From Xiphias gladius (lineage: Eukaryota > Chordata > Actinopteri > Istiophoriformes > Xiphiidae): a stretch of 64,000 bases of DNA. The DNA is taken from contig NC_053414.1 in the NCBI RefSeq assembly GCF_016859285.1, positions 1,802,517 through 1,866,516 of the forward strand, written 5' to 3'. This document shows positions 59,343-64,000 of the stretch, piece after piece; position 1 is the stretch's first letter, and every line of letters begins with the position of its first letter. The position numbers and the translations under genes are program-made. The notes beneath the pieces are model-generated. The model had not been told where the DNA came from and ran no database searches. It was given only the letters and a program-made list of their open reading frames with translations.

Positions 59343-62247
59343 TCACAGTGCAGGGGGGGTGTCCAGCAGGGGGGCGTGGCTCAGAGACTCCCTCTTGTAG
59401 GTCTTGGGGGGGAGTTTGGGGACACCGTGTCGGGGGGGAACAGGGGGGCCGTCCAAGGGGAGGAGGGGGAGGGGAGGGGAGGGGAGAGGCATCTTCCTGG
59501 AGGCAGGGGTAGGGCTGGGGGTGACAGGGGTAGGCGGATGGAGGGGGGGCGAGGAGGTGGTGGGGGCGGAGCTGATGGAGGGTGAGGAGGAGGTGGTGGA
59601 GGGGAAGAAGGCCTGAGGCAGCAGGTCACAGCGGGGGCGACCCTGAGGGGGCGGGAGGAGGTGCAGAGGAGAACTGAGGGGCTCCCGAGGAGGCAGCGAG
59701 GGCGGGCTGTCAGGGGGAGAGGACGATGACAATGACGAGGAGTAACGAGGGGGGAGCAGTTTACAGGTGGGCTGACGAGGGGGGACCGCAGGGGGGCTGT
59801 CCAACTTCGACATCATCTGGGTGGGTCGGGAGAGAGAAAGAGAGAGAGAGAGAGAGTCAGTGTGGAGGACAGAGATGGGAGACAACACAACACCGCTGTC
59901 AACTTAGTTCATTAATTCAATCTGATCAGAGACCAGTGTACCACCGAGTGTCCACAGGATCTGGCTCGGCTCCAGCCGAGACTCACAATAAGTCCATTGA
60001 AACCTCGCAGGAGGAAGAGCTGGACGTCCTCCAGCAGCCGGAGAGTTTCCTTCAAACTCAACAACTAAAATCACAGTCAGAGCTGCAGCAGAGGAGCTGA
60101 GACGTGTTCGGCTGTTAAAGAAACCAGGCGTCCGTCAATGCCTGCAGGAGGGGTCCTGCAGCTGAAGACGGTCGGAGACTCTGCTGTCCTGACTTCAGGT
60201 CAGTCCTCCGCTGGGGATCCGGAACAGACAAGAGTCCGTCCCAGATGAGGAGCCACCGGGTCCTCTGAGTGACGGGACGGCTAAATGTCCAGAGGCAGAG
60301 GCGGCGGTGGTCGGGTCGGGGGGGTAGAGTTTGCCAGTGGACTAGAGGTAGGAGGGATCGGTTCCCTTCACTGCCTCTGCGTCATGGTTTCACTGTCTGT
60401 TCAGATACGATTATCATTTACTTTAATGATCTTCTAAAGGCGTCAATTTTTTAGAAGCAGCTCATTTAGACACTGTCACCTCTAACTTCAAGTGTCATCA
60501 CAGCTGATCTCAGAGCTGCTGCCATCAACCAGGATTTACGTTGATTTGGTCGTAAAAGGATTTTATCTGCAGCTCAGCAGCTTGGAAACGACTGCTGGTT
60601 AACGTGCCTTTACGCGATTAAATCCGTTTCATCCTCAGTCAGAAACAGAAATCTGACTTGCATCATGACTTGCCCCATTTTTGTCCTTTAACACTGCCTT
60701 TGTCCCGTCTTTAACACTGTTTTTCTGTCTTGGAACTTTATGTTGTCTTGTTTTTTTAAATGTTAAACACCGCTGAACCCACAGAATCAACATTTAATCC
60801 GTCCAGTGTACTTGTGTGTGGATGGTTCTCTTGAGTCTTGGGTGAGTTGTAAATAATCACAGGCATTATTCACAGTGGATTTCAGTCTTGGGAGGTGCAA
60901 GCTGCTCCAACAGAAACAGAGCCGACAGGTAAAGATAACAGATCGTCTCCGGCAGCCGACGCAGAGCCGGACCCTGTGGACACTGGTCTTAAGAGTTCAG
61001 GATCTAAACAGAACCCCCTGCTGGGACACTTATCGGGTACCTTGGAGGGGGAGGACTCAGCAGGAGCTGACTCTGGTCGTCTGCGGGGAGGAATGGGAGG
61101 AGGAACAGGAGCCTCCTCTGAACCCCGACTGAAACTAACCATGGAGGAGACAGATGACGACCCTGAGACCAGAGAGGACACACAGAGACACGCGATGTTA
61201 AAACAGCACTGGCACTCTAATAGTCAACTTAAACTTCACAGTCACCCGGAGGCAGCCGTTAACACACAGAGGTCGCAGGAACACACTGATGACATTGAAC
61301 AGCAACGACCTGCAGTCACAGACATAACAGCTATGTGAAAGACACGCTCAGTGTCCACAATATCAGGTACACCTGTACAGTCCAATCCACCTGTTCTGAT
61401 GTCTAAAATCTTCAGTTCAGTGTTTTATCAGAGAGCTCAGAGTCACTGACGGTCTGGTAGTGGACTGTGCTATATCCAGGTTTTTCTCCTCGGCTATGTG
61501 AATTTTGGAAACCGCAGCGGTACAACGGGAGCTTGAACTCTGAGCGCAGTCACAAACACAGAAGTGAAGTTACACTTTTCTGACAGGCGAGGACTGGACG
61601 GCATCGCACTGCACAGGTGTACCTGATAAAGTGACATCTGTAAAACCTGATAGGACAGGTTCACCCTGCCTGCAGCTGATTGGTTCAAAGACTCAGGTGT
61701 CACAGAACACTTTAGCACGTGGCGGCCTGAGAGCTGATGGTTTCTTCCATGGAGGTGAACTGTTACTATGGAAACTACACTGCAGGATGTGATACACCCA
61801 CAGGTGAGCATTGTTAGGACGGGTGAGTTTGATGGTGTGAGATGCAACGATCAGATATGCCTGATCAATAATCGGCTCTGATACTCAGCTGATTAAACTA
61901 ATCAGCAATCATTCGTGATGTCGCCGATCCACATTTCCAACTCCGCAACATAACGGACGCATGAGCCCAGATCAGTTCCCACAGAGGGGTTTACTGAGTT
62001 TAAATCAGATAATAACGGAGTACTGATCCCAGACCTGCAGGTACTCTGAGGTCAGACAAACAGATCAGTGCATCTCTGCTGTGACAGGCACGGTTGCGTC
62101 ACTACACAGGTGAGCGAACAGACAGGCGAGTCCTCGGGTGACTGCGAGGCAGGATGGGAGTGATGGAGCGGATGTACGGAGAGTCGGGAGGGTCATACTA
62201 ACGTGGACCGCGAGGCAGAGAGACCACAGCAAAGATGCTGTCGCAGG
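59343..62247 (-). CDS. sos1: Son of sevenless homolog 1, 3' part only
   Basis: The C-terminal tail of the Ras guanine-nucleotide exchange factor that binds GRB2. Exons seen, in transcript order: 62247-62203 (45 nt), 61162-61041 (122 nt) and 59816-59343 (stop at 59345-59343). The 45-nt exon reads [14 protein letters not shown] and corresponds to the cassette that distinguishes human SOS1 isoforms. The next gives [13 protein letters not shown], then [19 protein letters not shown]. The last gives [36 protein letters not shown] and [11 protein letters not shown]. All four PxxPxR SH3-binding motifs of human SOS1 are present. The catalytic DH, PH, REM and CDC25 domains must lie beyond 64000. The last exon is very GC-rich and antisense-purine, which creates long false frames on the other strand. 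Confidence 0.93.
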
Positions 62248-62259
62248 CTGCAGAGTGAA

Positions 62260-64000
62260 GAGGAGAAACACTGTGAGAGGAGGAGCGGGAGAGGTTATAC
62301 TGTGAGGAGGAGGAAGAGGAGGAGCAGGAGAAGTGATAGCGGGAGGAGAAACACTGGGAAGAGAAGGAGGAGGAGGAGGAGCGGGAGGAGGAGAAACACT
62401 GGGAAGAGGAGGAGGAGGAGGAGAAGAAACACTGTGAAAGGAGGAGGAGGAGAAACACTGTGAAAAGGAGGAGCAGGAGAAGTAATACTGTGAGGAGGAG
62501 GAGCGGGAGGAGGAAAAGGAGGAGCAGGAGAACTAATACTGTGAGGAGGAGGAGCGGGAGGAGAAACAGTGGGAAGAGAAGGAGGAGGAGGAGGAGGAAA
62601 AGGAGGAGCAGGAGAAGTAATACTGTGAGGAGGAGGAGCAGGAGGAGAAACACTGGGAAGAGAAGGAGGAGGAGGAGGAGCGGGAGGAGGAGGAGAAACA
62701 CTGGGAAGAGAAGGAGGAGGAGGAGGAGGAGGAGGAGGAGGAGAAACACTGGGAAGAGAAGGAGGAGGAGGAGGAGGAGGAGGAGGAGAAACACTGGGAA
62801 GAGGAGGAGGAGGAGGAGAAGAAACACTGTGAAAGGAGGAGCAGGAGAAGTAATACTGTGAGGAGGAGGAGCGGGAGGAGGAAAAGGAGGAGCAGGAGAA
62901 CTAATACTGTGAGGAGGAGGAGCGGGAGGAGAAACAGTGGGAAGAGAAGGAGGAGGAGGAAAAGGAGGAGCAGGAGAAGTTATACTGTGAGGAGGAGGAG
63001 CGGGAGGAGGAGGAGGAAAAGGAGGAGCAGGAGAAGTAATACTGTGAGGAGGAGGAGCAGGAGGAGGAACACTGGGAAGAGAAGGAGGAGGAGGAGGAGC
63101 GGGAGGAGGAGGAGGAGAAACACTGAAGAGAAGGAGGAGGAGGAGGAGCGGGAGGAGGAGGAGGAGAAACACTGTGAAGAGAAGGAGGAGGAGCGGGAGG
63201 AGGAGGAGAAACACTGTGAAGAGAAGGAGGAGGAGGAGGAGGAGAAGAAACACTGTGAAAGGAGGAAAAGGAGGAGGTGGAGAAACACTGTGAAAAGGAG
63301 GAGCAGGAGAAGTAATACTGTGAGGAGGAGAAACAGGAGCGGGAGGAGGAGGAGAAACACTGTGAAAAGGAGGAGCAGGAGAAGTAATACTGTGAGGAGG
63401 AGGAGCGGGAGGAGGAGGAGAAACACTGGGAAGAGGAGGAGGAGGAAGAGGAGGAGGAGGAGGAGGAGAAACACTGGGAAGAGAAGGAGCAGGAGGAGGA
63501 GGAGGAGAAACAAGAGGAGGAGCAAGAGGAGAAAAAACTGTGAAAGGAGGAAAAGGAGGAGGTGGAGAAACACTGTGAAAAGGAGGAGCAGGAGAAGTAA
63601 TACTGTGAGGAGGAGAAGCGGGAGGAGGAGGAGAAACACTGAAAGGAGGAAAAGGAGGAGGTGGAGAAACACTGAAAAGGAGGAGCAGGAGAAGTAATAC
63701 TGTGAGGAGGAGGAGCGGGAGGAGGAGGAGAAACACTGGGAAGAGGAGGAGGAGCGGGAGGAGGAGGAGAAACACTGGGAAGAGGAGGAGGAGCGGGAGG
63801 AGGAGGAGAAAAGCTGGGAAGAGAAGGAGCAGGAGGAGGAGAAACACTGAAGAAGAGGAGTAGAAGGAGAAGAAACTGTGAAAGGAGGAAAAGGAGGAGG
63901 TGAACAAACACTGTGAAAGGAGGAACAGGAGGAGATACACTGAGAGGAGGAGGAGGAGGAGGAGAAACACTGGGAAGAGAAGGAGCAGGAGGAGGTGGTG
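62260..64000. repeat. Polypurine/polypyrimidine minisatellite in a sos1 intron
   Basis: At least 1.7 kb of GGA/GAG-rich sequence on the plus strand, broken at regular intervals by GAAACACTGKGAAGAG, GTAATACTGTGAG and GAGCGGGAG. Higher-order units are about 30-45 bases. It continues past the right edge of the window. On the sos1 strand it is CCT/CTC-rich and abuts the acceptor of the 45-nt exon. Very long proline-, leucine- or arginine-rich reading frames over it are products of composition. Confidence 0.97.

Noticed and set aside
59376-59616. Gly/Arg-rich frames on the plus strand
   Set aside because: They are antisense shadows of the proline-rich last exon of sos1.
62198-63970. A 590-codon Pro/Leu/Ser-rich open frame on the minus strand, and long Arg/Glu-rich frames on the plus strand
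   Set aside because: They are translations of the polypurine/polypyrimidine minisatellite. Only the last 45 bases (62247-62203) belong to a real exon, of sos1.

Overview
This window is nuclear DNA from a ray-finned fish, most likely a teleost. The evidence is spliced vertebrate genes with GT-AG introns, fish-type Tc1, hAT, Harbinger and non-LTR elements, abundant microsatellites, and a 500-base assembly gap (1501-2000). Most genes were found by joining short conserved exons by eye, so open reading frames alone mislead here. There is no prokaryotic content, no tRNA or rRNA gene and no CRISPR array.

Layout, left to right. (1) 687-1441, plus: a three-exon gene for an 88-residue secreted peptide that I do not recognise, with a TATA box. 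(2) 3830-18395, plus: slc29a1 (equilibrative nucleoside transporter 1), 12 coding exons, 435 residues; intron 2 carries a Tc1 element nested in a LINE. (3) 19404-24428, plus: acyp2 (acylphosphatase), 4 exons, 98 residues, with a LINE on the minus strand in intron 2. (4) 26047-33802, minus: a short-isoform reticulon, closest to RTN3, 8 exons, 221 residues, tail-to-tail with acyp2; three of its 3' splice sites abut tandem repeats. (5) 34860-40100: a decayed multi-segment DNA-transposon gene. (6) 41107-55280, minus: srsf7 (SR splicing factor with RRM, zinc knuckle and RS domain), 8 exons, 220 residues, with a 7.2-kb intron 3 full of mobile elements plus a possible nested plus-strand transcription unit. 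(7) 55941-57274, plus: gemin6 (SMN complex), head-to-head with srsf7. (8) 59343-62247, minus: the 3' end of sos1 (Ras exchange factor), including the short cassette exon and four proline-rich GRB2-binding motifs; the rest lies beyond the right edge, behind a polypurine intron of at least 1.7 kb.

The srsf7-gemin6-sos1 neighbourhood matches human 2p22, and acyp2 lies on human 2p16, which supports these identifications. The genes do not form an operon or pathway, although srsf7 and gemin6 both serve mRNA splicing and share a promoter region.

The most interesting points are: the unrecognised two-cysteine peptide gene; a 55-bp minisatellite in the gemin6 coding exon that is read in three successive frames; an in-frame, fully open 84-nt slc29a1 intron holding a decayed copy of the next exon; symmetric phase-2 RS-domain exons and a conserved-looking block in the srsf7 intron; repeats placed at reticulon splice acceptors; and a TATA-box plus membrane-exon pair nested in srsf7 intron 3.
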